Assembly: GCA_008360975.2 (NCBI GenBank)
Contig: CM039182.1
Coordinates: 54,820,491 to 54,884,490 of the forward strand
Direction of reading: 5' to 3'
Source of the DNA: Lichenostomus cassidix
Taxonomy: Eukaryota; Chordata; Aves; Passeriformes; Meliphagidae
Length of the DNA: 64,000 bases
Shown: positions 12,760 to 23,560 of the stretch, piece after piece
Numbering within the stretch: position 1 is the first letter of the stretch
Layout of the letters: every line of letters begins with the position of its first letter
The notes under the pieces: generated by a model
What the model was told of the DNA's origin: nothing
The model's input: only the letters and a program-made list of their open reading frames with translations
Database searches by the model: none
Translations under genes and position numbers: made by a program

Positions 12760-13626
12760 TCAACCCCTACAATCCCTGAGTCAGTGTAGAGTGTTGGCCA
12801 TTTCTCTCATTTAGCGAATCTAAAGCCAGATGGACTGGATGGTTTTCATCTCTGCAACCTTACTTGATCCATCTTGTCCCTCAATAGCTTCTGAGACTCA
12901 TCACATAGGACTCCTTACAGCAGCTTCCATTTTCAGTGTATCCCTACAATACTGCAGAAGCCATCAGTAAAGAGAATGTATCACTTTGTGGTAGCTGATT
13001 ATATGGTGGGCCCTCCTCAGCAAATGACACATTCATCTCCTCCTCTTCTGATGGTAGTTTGACATTTTCACCTTCATGCCAGTTTATGATGACTTCCAAG
13101 ATCCCTGGTCAATTGGGGTTTCCTGCGCAAGCTTGCTTTATGATCAGTGTGATCCAGTTACTCCATGTAGTATCAGTGGCATGATGTGGGGGAGGGACTT
13201 TCCCTTTGCACATCCAGCCCAGCACTGGCTGTCAGGGTGCCAGGAGAAGCTGTGCTTTGGTGACAATCACTTCCTGAAGCAGCTTGAGCTCCTTCATGAG
13301 CCACCACTATCTCTTTTACTGTTGGGTTGTTACAGGCCTCGGATCTTTTGTGTTCCCGACTGCAAAACTCCAGGGCTTGTCCTCAAGTCTCTCCAGGTAC
13401 CTTTTTGCCAGAGACTCTAGGAAGGACCATTCTCTCCAGCTGCAGTGTAGAGGACATTTTTCACATTTTGTCTTGTCCTGACTGGCCCAAGGGCTACTGA
13501 AAGAGCAATCTGCTGTTTAATTTGCTCAAAAAGTTCTTGTTCATGACTGCACTTGAAATCATTCTTCTCTGGGTGACTTGGAGAGGGCTTACAATCTGAC
13601 TGTAATTTGGAATATGCGTCCTTCAA
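12760..13626 (-). pseudogene. ERV RT connection and RNase H remnants
   Basis: The frame 13417-13626 reads FEQIKQQIALSVALGPVRT and VLYTAAGENGPS, typical of the RT thumb/connection of these elements. Further left, with stops, the minus strand gives LFTDGFC (about 12954-12974), matching the first RNase H acidic motif, and TDSG (about 12774-12789), matching the later TDS motif. Sequence after that is unrecognisable, so the element ends inside or just after RNase H. Confidence 0.6.
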
Positions 13627-13897
13627 AAACCCACAGTACCAAGGAAAGCATATGTTTCCTTCTCGTTGGTTGATGGGGACATATCTTCTCTGTTGTTGAG
13701 CACATCCATGGGAATCTTGATGATGTCCATTTTGTCCATTTTACTCCTAAAAACTGAATTTCCTGGGCAGGTGCCTTGACCTTACTTTGCTTCATGACAG
13801 AACTGGCCTTCAAGAGGATTTGGATTAGCATCTCCCCGTTCTCAAAAACTTCCTCTGTTGCGTTGCTGCACACAATGATGTCATCTATGTATTGCAA
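13589..13897 (-). pseudogene. ERV reverse transcriptase, YIDD-containing part
   Basis: Frame beginning at the RT catalytic box YIDD (encoded at 13880-13891), followed by IIVCSNATEEVFENGE, then KVKAPAQEIQFLGVKW, which is the usual thumb-side sequence after the catalytic box. It then loses frame. It is shifted relative to the N-terminal RT part, and about 70 codons of the palm are missing between them. Confidence 0.75.
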
Positions 13898-14286
13898 CTA
13901 TTCTGGAGCCTCACCCTTTCCCACTTCAGTCTGGATGAATCCATGGCAAATAGTGGGACCTTGGACTCCAGTTCATACTGAACGTCTAGCATGTCTGTTG
14001 CGGCAGCATTCAGTGGTGGTGCGACTTTGTTCAGGACACAATAGTCCACTGTCACTCTGCAATCTCCATTGGGCTTACACACTGGCCATATGGGGCTGTT
14101 AAAGTGTGAGCAAATCTTACTGACCACTCCCTGGCTCTCCAGTTCACAAGTCATCTCATGGGTGGGGGTCACTGAGTCCCAATTGGTGTGGTACTGTTGA
14201 TGAGGCTCTGTTCTGGTAGTGATTGGTACCTGTTCTTCGACCCTATGCAGTCCCACAGCAGAAGGGTCCTCTGAGAGACCAGGCAA
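13885..14286 (-). pseudogene. ERV reverse transcriptase, N-terminal part
   Basis: 133-codon frame with the RT fingers motif FNSPIWPVCKPNGDCRVTVDY (F62-Y82, encoded at about 14041-14103) and then YELESK. After that, the part that normally carries the first catalytic aspartate and motif B is absent: the frame ends in unrelated residues and the next RT frame resumes only 13 nt before this one ends, at the YIDD motif. This internal deletion alone would abolish polymerase activity. Confidence 0.75.
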
Positions 14287-14567
14287 GGTGTTCAGCTGTC
14301 TAATTTCTTCTGTTTCTGCGGCAGCTATCCCAAAAGCTCAACAATGCCCTTTTGAGTCCTTGAAATACCTGCTCCTGAATCATTCTGTGCCAAGGATGCA
14401 TGGGGCCTCTGGGCCAATCAGAATGCAGTGGTTTTGCCATTCATTCTGAGTCAGGCTCACCTCAGCTTCCAGTACTTTCAGCTGTTGAGATGCCCCTGTC
14501 ACCCCAGAAACAGATTCTGCCCCTACAGATCTTGATGGCATCAGGGTACATTATGTGCCAGTGTCAA

Positions 14568-15120
14568 CTAAAGCCTTGTGCACCCTGTGGGTATATGTGA
14601 CCCCATCAGATGTGGGTCTGATGTGCCAGGCCATGGGATCCACACAATCCAATAAATCCAACTGTCCCTTTCTCCTAGCTGGCTGGAGGCAGGGCCCCTG
14701 TAGGTCTCGTCATAGTATTCATTGCTCATTTCTTGTAAATATGAACTGGAGATCACTTCAAGAGGATCAGAAATAACATTCAACCCTTCCATTCTGTCTG
14801 AGGACTTGCCCACTGGAAAACGGAGTGGCATTTATCCTTGAAGAATTATTACCTGTGGTGGTTATCTTTTCTCTCAACTCACATACCAGTGCTGCTAGGG
14901 CAGAAGTTTGTTTTCCATCCCACTTTCTCATGTCCTCTCTGTGGTCATGCAGGTAAAACTGCAGGTTACCTTGAGCAGGGGGATACATCCTCCCAATAGC
15001 GGACATTTTGGTCCATACTGGTGAGGCAATGGGACATTTCCTCTCCAGCTTGATCAAGACTGTTTCAAGTCTGTCTGCAGTCTTGGACAGTCTTTCCACA
15101 GCTGAGGTGCAGGTTGGTAG
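14568..15120 (-). pseudogene. ERV gag and protease-region remnants
   Basis: Two overlapping open stretches in different frames (14767-15099 and 14568-14831). The first has a charged helical composition and lies just downstream of the leader, as gag would. The second, with SWIYWIVWIPWPGTSDPH, sits at the gag/pol junction where the protease region is expected. The frame changes at about 14800 and no active-site Asp-Thr/Ser-Gly is visible. Assignment is by position and general similarity to bird ERVs. Confidence 0.45.
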
Positions 15121-15862
15121 GGAGAAAAAAGATGAACTTCAGATTGTCAAAGTCAGGTAATCACTTGAAGCAATGTTTCTTCTTTTCTGATTGACATCAG
15201 TGCCAAAGGTTTGGCATACAACGATGGTGCCCTCCATACAAACTTCTGCCACGTGGATTGTGTACACTGGACCTGATCTGGACATGCAGGGGACTGCTCA
15301 TTATTTTAATCCCTTTAGATTACCTCCTTAAATTTCTGTCCTGACTCTAACCATGATGTGGACTGCATTGAGGAGGCCTGGCAGACTCAGCAACAAGAAC
15401 ATGCTTTCCTTAATATCCAAAGGGAATTCAGAATTCTCAAAAGCTGTTGCAAAAGTTCTGAAGAAGGAACAGCGTATGAAAAGCTGGGGAAAATCATGTT
15501 CCTCTCACAGGGTGGGTACGGTAGTTAAATTCCCAGTGGTAGAAGCCAAGGCCAGGGTAGGAGAGCAACCCTAAATGCACATCCTAAATGAGCCTATTTG
15601 CCCTTGATGTTATCATGCCATAAATGGATATCATACTGTACATCAACAAAGCAATCCTGATTCCTCTCTCTGCTCCAAAAAAGAGCACCATGGTGGGCAC
15701 ATATTGCATACAGTGAAACATATACAGGGTTAAACACCACAATCGTACATTAAGACTGAGAAACATTGTAACCATGGGGCTCCACAGCTAATACATAAAT
15801 GCTTAGATCAAAATTTCTTCCAACCTACTCTGAACAGATCTGTTGTTATCTCAACACTTTGC

Positions 15863-15880
15863 GCCCCACATTGGGTGCCA
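15863..15880 (-). other. Retroviral primer-binding site, tRNA-Lys type
   Basis: The minus strand reads TGGCACCCAATGTGGGGC. It differs from the 3' end complement of tRNA-Lys(1,2) at two positions, both explicable as CpG decay (G to A and C to T). It lies about 9 nt inside the LTR end ACA at 15890-15892. Confidence 0.7.
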
Positions 15881-15889
15881 ATAAAAAAC

Positions 15890-15967
15890 TGTCCTAGTTT
15901 AAGCTCTGATGGAAGTTAAACTCCACACAGTTCCTCCCCACTACCTCCAGTGAGAGAGAAAAGGCAG
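15890..15967 (-). mobile_element. Remnant 3' end of the ERV 5' LTR
   Basis: On the minus strand the sequence up to ...AAACTAGGACA ends in the expected CA next to the primer-binding site. Only about 75 bp remain before sequence readable as CR1 begins, so the LTR is truncated. The right boundary is set by where CR1 coding similarity starts and is approximate. Confidence 0.45.
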
Positions 15968-16660
15968 AGACTATAGGTTTTCTTGAAGTATGGAGACCAG
16001 AATCAAACAAAATACTCCTTACCAGAGCCCAGCAGAGGGGCAGGATCACCTCCCTCAACTACACTCTTCCTGATGCACTCCAGGGTACCATTGGCACTCC
16101 TGGCTGAAAGGGCACTGCTGGCTCATGATCAACTTGTCATTCACCGTTACCCTGAGATCCTTCTCCACAGAGCTGCTCTCCAGCAGGTTAGCCTCCAACC
16201 TCTACTGGTACTTGGGATTATTCCTCCCCAGTACAGGACCCTACAATTGCCTTTGTTGGACTTCATTAGGTTTCTCACCTCCAAACTCTCCAGCCTATCA
16301 AGGTCCCACTGACTGGCAGCACAGCCTTCAAGTGTATCAGCCACTCCTCTTAGTTTCATATGATCAGCAAACTTGTGTTGATGATAAACAAATTGAATAA
16401 GACTGAACTCAACATTGGTCCTTGGGGAATGCCATTGACTAGAGGCCTCCAACTGGATTCTGCTCCACTAATCATGATACCTTGATCTCTGCCATTCAGC
16501 CAGTTCTTGATCCATGTCATAGTCCATTCCTTCAACCTGCATTTTGTGATCTTACCTATAAGGATGGGAGACAGTGTAAAAAGCCTTGCTGAAATCAAGG
16601 TAGACAACATCCACTGCTTTCCCCTTGTCAACCCTTCCTACCATACCAGATGATCTACAG
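15968..16660 (-). mobile_element. CR1 LINE fragment (reverse transcriptase region)
   Basis: Minus-strand frames 16356-16631 and 16147-16452, joined by frame shifts, match the CR1 RT: YLDFSKAF (about 16579-16605), WIKNWLNGR, ISGAESSWRPLVNGIPQG, SVLFNLFI, GVADTLEGCAASQWDLDRLES, NLMKSNKGNCRVL. The catalytic box reads FADH instead of FADD (16360-16371), and several frame breaks are present. Similarity continues with stops to about 15970. The 5' half and the 3' tail are missing. CR1 is the dominant LINE of birds and other reptiles, which supports the organism call. Confidence 0.9.
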
Positions 16661-18115
16661 TCTCTACTGGGATAAATCAGCTGACAATTTAACCTGTATC
16701 TATTGTCAGCAAAAGACCAGAATACCAAGTCCCTTCCAGAGCTGCACGTTTCTATTTAGCATGAAAATAAAAGCCTCTGGCAAGAATAGAAAGAGTCTTC
16801 AGTTTACAAGAAAATTGGTACTTTAGAAGATGCCTGACATACTTAACGGAAAATAGAGTAATAGGCAGCTTCTCAAACTTCTTGGTAGATATTTTTTTAA
16901 CACCATACTTTGTGCATTTTTGTCATGCATTGCCAGCCTGCCATATGCTTATAACACATGGTAAAAGCATGGGTAAGAAAATGTAATTGTGACATGTAAA
17001 GACAACTCTGGATTCGTAATACTTCTGAGCTAAAATACACTTGTGCATTTGTTATATAAGTTTAGAGGTCCTTTTTATCAAGCCCTTCCTACGTGTATCA
17101 CTGAAAGGGATAACATACCTCAAACTTAGCAGATTCCATAGAAAGGGAACAAGTACTGGATCAGGTGGTAGCAGCCAGGGTTTCAAGGCTGTAGTCCATA
17201 GTTTGCTACCAATTTTCAGAAGTTAAAGGCTTTTCACTTGAGTGTCCTGTCAACAATTTACTACCCTGGAAAATCAAATTTAACTGATTATTTCTAAAGT
17301 TAAATGCGTTTAAAGTTACATGCACATAACATACAAAAGAAGTGGAGTGCTGGATTTATGATTTAATTGTGTAATGGCCAGCTTAGGTCTGCTGTTTTTC
17401 TATAGGTAAAGACTAGCAGCTCTTATCTCAAAGAATTTCTACCATGAAGAGATTATGAACAAAATTATTGGTAGAGAAAAGAAGCTAATGAGCAATCAAG
17501 AAGATTTACCTAAGGTAAGTCACACAACACACAGTGACAGATTTGGAATAAAATCCAGGCTTCCTTCATTCCAGACCAGTTTCGTACTTACTAGATTTTT
17601 GCTGTCTTCAGCTAGCACTCTTACTCATCTCCACGGAGAGATGAGGAACCTAGAAGCTGTCCTCACATACTGGCATATGGGGCAGACTCTTCTTCAGAAG
17701 TTGCTGAAGGAGATTTTCTCTCCAAATGTGCCACTGATCAAACCAACTGCATTTGAGAAAAGTAGGCAATAGAAGAAAATGCATGAGAAATTGCAGTTAG
17801 AAGCCTTAACCTACTGACTCATTTAGGAACATAGGCTCCATCCATGACTGAGCAGAGAGAGAGGCTCTTTCATGGAGATATTCAGTGAAAGAACATAGCT
17901 AAGATGTCTGAGTCTGGCCAGTGTTACAGGTATACATATAAATTTATAAGTGGGCATCAGGGCTTTCAAACTATTTTAGTAGTTGATTAAAGAATATTTT
18001 ATTACTTATTTCCACTAAAAACAGTAGTATGATTGCAAGATTACCTGCTATCAAACAATATGCAGACTTTTTAGAGATGATGTGTATGATACAGCTTTAT
18101 CAGAGACACCCAATG
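16661..18115. other. Intergenic, no gene recognised
   Basis: No supported gene. The plus-strand open frame of 105 codons at 17455-17772 shows no known domain or splice context. Confidence 0.45.
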
Positions 18116-19190
18116 TGTTGGTTTTGCTTGGCACAGTTTTTGGTAGTGGGGGGGCCACAAAGATGGCTCCTGTGAGAAGCTTCTGGAAGCTTCCACCATG
18201 TCCAGCAGAGCCAATCCCTGATGGCTCTGAAGATGATGGACATGTCACTGCCCAAGGCTGGGCCAATGAGAGAAGCTGGTTATGCCTTTGTGATGACATA
18301 TTTACGAAGAAATCAAAACAAAGGGGGTGTGCAGTTTTTTCTAGCCAGAGAAGAGGAGGAGGTAAGAACATGTGAGGGAAACAACATGGAGACACCAAGG
18401 TCAGTGGAGAAGGTGGGGGAGGAGGTGCTCTTGGTGCTGGAGCCAAATTTCCTCTGCAGGCTGTGGTGAAGACCATGGTGAAGCAGGTTGTCCCCCTGCA
18501 GCCCATGGGGTCCACAGGGATGCAGAGATCCACTTGCAGCCTGTAGGGGAGATGCCCACACTGGAATAGGTGGATGCCTGGAGGAGGCTGTGTTCCAGTG
18601 GGAGTCCCAATGGAGAGAGAGGGCCCTTGCTACCAGGCTGGAGCAGCCTGTGCTTGAAGGACTGCACCCCGTGGATGAGGGACCTATGTCGCAGTTTTGG
18701 GAGGACTGTATGCCGGTGGGGGGGACTCACATTGCAGCAGGTGTGTATGGACTGTTGCTCGTGAGATGGACCCACACTGGAGGAGTTTGTGGAGAACTGT
18801 TTCCTGTGGGAGGGACCCCATGGTAAAGCAAGAGAAGGACTTCTCTCCCTAAGCAGCTGAAGAAGATTCTGGTGATGAACTGACCCAAACCCCCACAGCC
18901 TGCCCACCCTGTGCTGTCGGTGGGAAGGAGGGAAGGGGTTAAAGGGAAAACAGTGTCTTTAAGGGTTTCTTTTACTTCTCATTGTCCTCTTCTGACTCTG
19001 TTAGTAATAAATTCACTTTACAACTTTGAGCCTGTTTTCTGCTTCAAGTGTTTTCTCCCGGTCCCTATCTTGACTCATGGACCTCTTTATTAATTTTTTT
19101 TTCTCTCTCCTCTGCCCAGCTGTGGCAGGGAAGAGCAAGCGAGCAGATATCGTGTATACCCTGGCATTTGGCCAGGGTAAAACCCCAACA
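18116..19190 (+). mobile_element. Solo LTR of an endogenous retrovirus, copy B (~1.08 kb)
   Basis: Same family and orientation as 133-1219. Starts TGTTGGTTTTGCTTGG and ends AAAACCCCAACA, so its ends are inverted matches (TGTTGG...CCAACA). AATAAA lies at 19006-19011. Differences from copy A are spread along the whole length, so the copies are old, separate insertions or an old duplication. No clear target-site duplication (preceding caatg, following ctcag). Open frames on both strands here are not conserved in copy A. Confidence 0.75.
19006..19011 (+). terminator. LTR polyadenylation signal
   Basis: AATAAA followed by TTCACTTTACAACTTTG, at the position equivalent to 1028-1033 in copy A. Confidence 0.6.
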
Positions 19191-20900
19191 CTCAGGCACA
19201 AGACACTGCAAACCCAGTGTTAGTCTGTTCCTTGTCTCTTCCTTTGCCTCCTTTCTCTCAGGAGGCCACTGGGCTCATCACAAATGAAGAGAAGAGAGAA
19301 GGAAAGGTTGTACTTCATTTATCATCCCTTCAAACTTATAGCCCAAGTGGTGCCTCAGATCAGACAGGTTTAATTTAATTTTTTCATCTAATGACAGAAA
19401 ACAAAGCCAAGGCCAACATACGATTTTGTTCGTTTAACATGCCAATGGTAAAGGGTTTATAACGGAGTTTACTAATACCTTGTTGGCAATGGTAGTGAAG
19501 TACTCCAGACTTTTACCTCCAGAGATTTCAGCATTCATGGTGACAGGAGTATAGACTAAAAAAAAAAAGAATCACAGAACTGTCTTCACTATTTGCATTC
19601 CTGGCACTTCAGGCATTTGTTCACATGACATTTCAGGGCTTGCTTAAAGAGATTGTACTGAAAACATTAAATATGTAATTATGTTCTTCCCTGGCTGATG
19701 AGAGAGAAGACTTTGAAGAACTGCCCACAGCCAAAACACACAAGGCCTTTATCAGGAAATGGTGCATCCCATACTCCTTTGAAGTGTGGGATGATGCAAT
19801 CCACACTGAATAATTTTTGGTATGTCAATCCCAGCTGCAAGTTGTCCCTCCAGGGTGCCTTGCAAAAACAGTGGAGGGTGCACACGTGTCATGAGAACAT
19901 TATTTTTCTCCATACATAATCTCCATATGTACATATTAACAAAATGTAAGGCAAAAAACCTCAACCAACAGACATATCCAGGTAACAAGTAAAACTCACA
20001 CTACACGTGGCCTTGCATTTTCTTCTGTGGTGACCCACTGCCTTAGCACAGTGTTGGTTGAACTGATGCTAGAGATGCTGCATGTCTTATCAATGTTTGT
20101 GGAATTTTCTTGGAAAGTTTTACATTACTTCATTTTCAGTTTTGACTTCTAATATTTCTGCTTGAAATCTGTATCTGTTGGCCAGTCCTTAACCATATTT
20201 CTGCCCTTTTCGACTGAGCACAGGGTAAATATACAATATGGTCCTGTATAAAGGAAACCACCAGCAAGACACAACATTGGAACATATATGGATAACAGAG
20301 GTGTTGTGTGGATTCCAGACAGTCTCCATGCCAGGTGACTTGGTGAGGAGCAAATCTATTCTCAGTTCTTGACCCCTTCTATTGAAGGTGCCCAGTTTAT
20401 TTCCTTTTATTTCTAATGAAATTATTCTAATGAAACCATTCACATCTCCAGAAAGGAGATTGTAGTAACAGCTTTGTGTTTGGACCCCTTTGGAGCTCAT
20501 TTAAGTATAAACCTCATCTGTGCAGAGCTAACAACATTGAGGTAGTGAAAAAATTTGAGACCCTGAGAACTCAATTAACTCCAAAGCTGTGCAACCTGAT
20601 ACGATTATTGACACACCTGGCAGAGCAAGAGTGGGAAGGAGGGCTGACAGGAGGTTGAGAAGAAGGGTCAAAGACTCCAGGGCCTGACCTTCTCTCTTTT
20701 TGTTTTGTGTGAGTACCTTCAATCCTGCATTGTGCTCATCTCCTTGGTATAAGAAATTCTGCCCCTGCTCCAGGCACCCGGGCTTTGGAGTTTTCCTGTG
20801 TGCTTGCCTAAAATTTCCAGAAGAGTGAGTTTCAGAAAGGCCATCTAGCGTGGAAGACAAAGTAAAGAGGTCTTTTGTCAGTGATGAGTTTTTTGTGTAG
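19191..20900. other. Intergenic, no gene recognised
   Basis: No supported gene or recognisable repeat. Confidence 0.45.
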
Positions 20901-21010
20901 GCCTCGCCTCGCCTCGCCTCGCCTCGCCTCGCCTCGCCTCGCCTCGCCTCGCCTCGCCTCGCCTCGCCTCGCCTCGCCTCCCCTCCCCTCCCCTCCCCTC
21001 CCCTCCCCTC
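20901..21010 (+). repeat. Pentanucleotide array (GCCTC)16 (CCCTC)6
   Basis: Sixteen perfect GCCTC units followed by six perfect CCCTC units, with no other interruptions. The minus strand of the CCCTC part has repeated GGGG runs one base apart, a sequence able to form G-quadruplexes. The sharp switch indicates expansion of a single variant unit. Confidence 0.97.
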
Positions 21011-23289
21011 GCTATTGAAAATAGACTATTATGATACTAGTTAATAGGCAAATTTAAGAACAAATGAGCTATTTGGGACACTATTATATTACAATAAATT
21101 TGGCAGGCAGATGCTGATTAAATTCAAGCTGGACTTACCCGAATTTGAGAACTTAACACAGAAATTTAGAGATTGTTTAGACCCTGAACATATAAGGCTA
21201 AAATCAATTTTCAGTCTTCAGCACTGGTGCTAGGTCCAGTCCTCTCTATCCAGATATTATCCTAATACTCTTTTGGCCTCAAACTGCAGTAGCAGTGTCA
21301 CGAGCCTAACCAAAATGGATACCTCAAAGGGACAGTGAGTCTCTCACTCCTCTACGTGAACCTACATCTGGTTGTGATGCGACTTTCTAGGATTAAATCC
21401 CCCAGAACACCACGGAAGAGTGTATAATGAGAATTTTGCTCTTTTAATTTTCCACTCAAATTTAATTTTCCATTCAAATCTGGATCCCTTCTGTTGTCAA
21501 GGTTTTCAAACCTTGAATTTTAATTTTGATGGATTTATCACCAACCACTCTTTGCACACAGTTGTTTCCATCTATTTCTGGACATACTGGCTGGGCTGGG
21601 ATAGCAAACGGTAGGGGAAGGTATTATCTTAAATGAGCTACATGAAACAGATTTCTGTCCGTGTCCCCTTGGCATTTCTTGATAACAACACTGTCAACAG
21701 ATCTAAACATTGTCAAGATGTGTGAAAAGAAGCTAAGTTTATGTCTATGACTAGAACTTTTCAGAGAATGGGTTCCAAAAGTTTTCATGTTTTTATTTTT
21801 TCAACAAACAGGCAAAATTTCCATAGAAAGCAGATACTTTTTGTAAAAATTTTTTTAGTCAGAACACCAGTTTTCTCTTGAAAGAGTTTTACTGGGAAAA
21901 TGTTGACAGGCACTTCTTGGTGATTTAGTGGTTTCAACATTTCATTACATAAATTTGCATGTCTGCTAATGGAAGACAGTTCAACTTAAAATTTTAAGAC
22001 TTCTAGTGGATGGTTGTGACCAAGTTTTCACCAACCCTCTGAATATTTTACAATACTGATGACACAGCCCTCAGCACATGCTCTCTGCAGTAAATATTTA
22101 GGTCAATGAGAGAAAAACCATATATATATTAAGCTAAAATATGGTTTTACTCAAAGGACAAATTTACTCTTTGTATGGCCTTGTAATGCTTCTGCACAAA
22201 GATGAAGTAGCACCATAGAATTTAACATCTTTGACATAAACACAAGCCTTTCACGCTAATTTCCACAGGATAGATTTTCCCCAGCAGTCTCTATGTGCAA
22301 GAAATGAAGCAAAAGGAAAACACCATACACAATTGTCTTCTTGAGGAGAAGAAGAAAGAGCAAATGTGTGACACACATCAATTCCTGCTCTAATGGAATA
22401 TCCTCTAAATATATAATGATGAACACAATACAAGAGATTGCATAGAAGTACTTTTTTGCTAAATTGGCAGGTTTTTACTGCTCTTTTTCTGGGATCATGT
22501 GAAAAATATGTATATGGACCCCTGAATATAATTCTGAATCCAGAATATGGTTTCAGCATACCACTGGAATTGTTACCTTGTCCTTGTAGATAAAATATTA
22601 CTGCTAACATATGAAAAGCAGCTATTTATGTATTTTTCAATACATTCCTTATTACATTAAACACATTCCACCTTACTGTATGCATTCTATATGCATTTCT
22701 GTAGTACCTATGTTTCTGTGTGTCTGTGGCTCAAAGAAGTTTGGAACTTTTCTGCTCAAGTTGTGGGCTTGATCCAATCTTAAGTAATGAATGAAGTAAG
22801 TCAGATTTCAGGGAAAAAGTGGTTTCTCCTCACACTATTACTTTGATACAGAGAGACTTCCCTTCCCACAAGTTAAATATAGCTACCTTTGCCTGCTCCT
22901 CTGCTCTCATGTTCTAGATTTGCTGCTTGATCAACTGCTTTCTGAGCAGCCCCGGCAATGCGATGGGGGAAAAGGAGTTGCTCTTGCCTGTAGGCAAGAG
23001 AAAGGAAAGTAATTAATGCTTGTAGTGAGCATAACATATTTGCTAAGAATAGTTTTAATGGGCCAAATTACAAATATTGGGGTGTTGAATTCAGTTGTAG
23101 TAAATCTCTTTGCATTTCACCTCTGACTCCAGAAAGGCCTTCTGGGCCCTTCTCCATCAGAGAACTCAATAGTTAATTTTCAAGTGGAAGGGTGAGTTTG
23201 AGGTCCAATAAACATAGCGAAATTCCCTAATGTATCCTAATTACAAAACCACCTGGACTAAAGAGAGTAACTTTTTTGTTGAGTCACTG
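21011..23289. other. Intergenic, no gene recognised
   Basis: AT-rich. A small direct repeat (TTTAATTTTCCA(C/T)TCAAAT) lies at about 21446-21480. No supported gene. Confidence 0.45.
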
Positions 23290-23560
23290 GATTAGACTCC
23301 TTAGGTTGATGTGCTTATGTTCATTTATAAATCATTTTAATAAATAAGCAGCATTCCAAATTGCAATTTACTATCTTTAGAGAATTGAATAATTGCAGAA
23401 TTCTTTACAGTATTTGCATGAGGCAATTTGTAAATGTTAAATTATACTGTTTCTGCCTGTTTGCCAATTGCATAAAATTACTGAACTAAATCCTGCAGTC
23501 ATCAGAGTAACATAGCTTAAGCTACAGTATATTCTAAAATACAGCTATTCTGTGCAATGC
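23290..23560. promoter_or_regulatory. Candidate conserved non-coding element
   Basis: Dense ATTTATAAATCATTTTAATAAA, CCAAATTGCAATTTAC, GAATAATTGCAG, TATTTGCATGAGG and GCCAATTGCATAAAATTAC cores. Such texture (homeobox and octamer-like cores with no decay to simple repeats) is typical of conserved enhancers. This is an impression only, without alignment. Confidence 0.2.

Larger units (their letters stand above)
12690..15895 (-). mobile_element. Truncated ERV-L-like endogenous retrovirus, 5' part only
   Basis: Read on the minus strand from right to left: last bases of a 5' LTR, a tRNA-Lys-type primer-binding site (15863-15880), leader, gag remnant, protease-region remnant, reverse transcriptase in two frames with a deletion, and RNase H remnants ending near 12700. 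No integrase, env or 3' LTR is seen. The RT segment with IWPVCKPNG and VTVDY, together with YIDDIIV, is closest to class III (ERV-L-like) pol by family knowledge, although a Lys primer site is also common in betaretrovirus-like elements. Many stops and frameshifts make it non-functional. It abuts a CR1 fragment on its 5' side. Confidence 0.8.

Noticed and set aside
12344..12814. Plus-strand open frame of 156 codons
   Set aside because: Its end is antisense to RNase H remnants of the ERV and its start is unique AT-rich DNA. No domain is visible.
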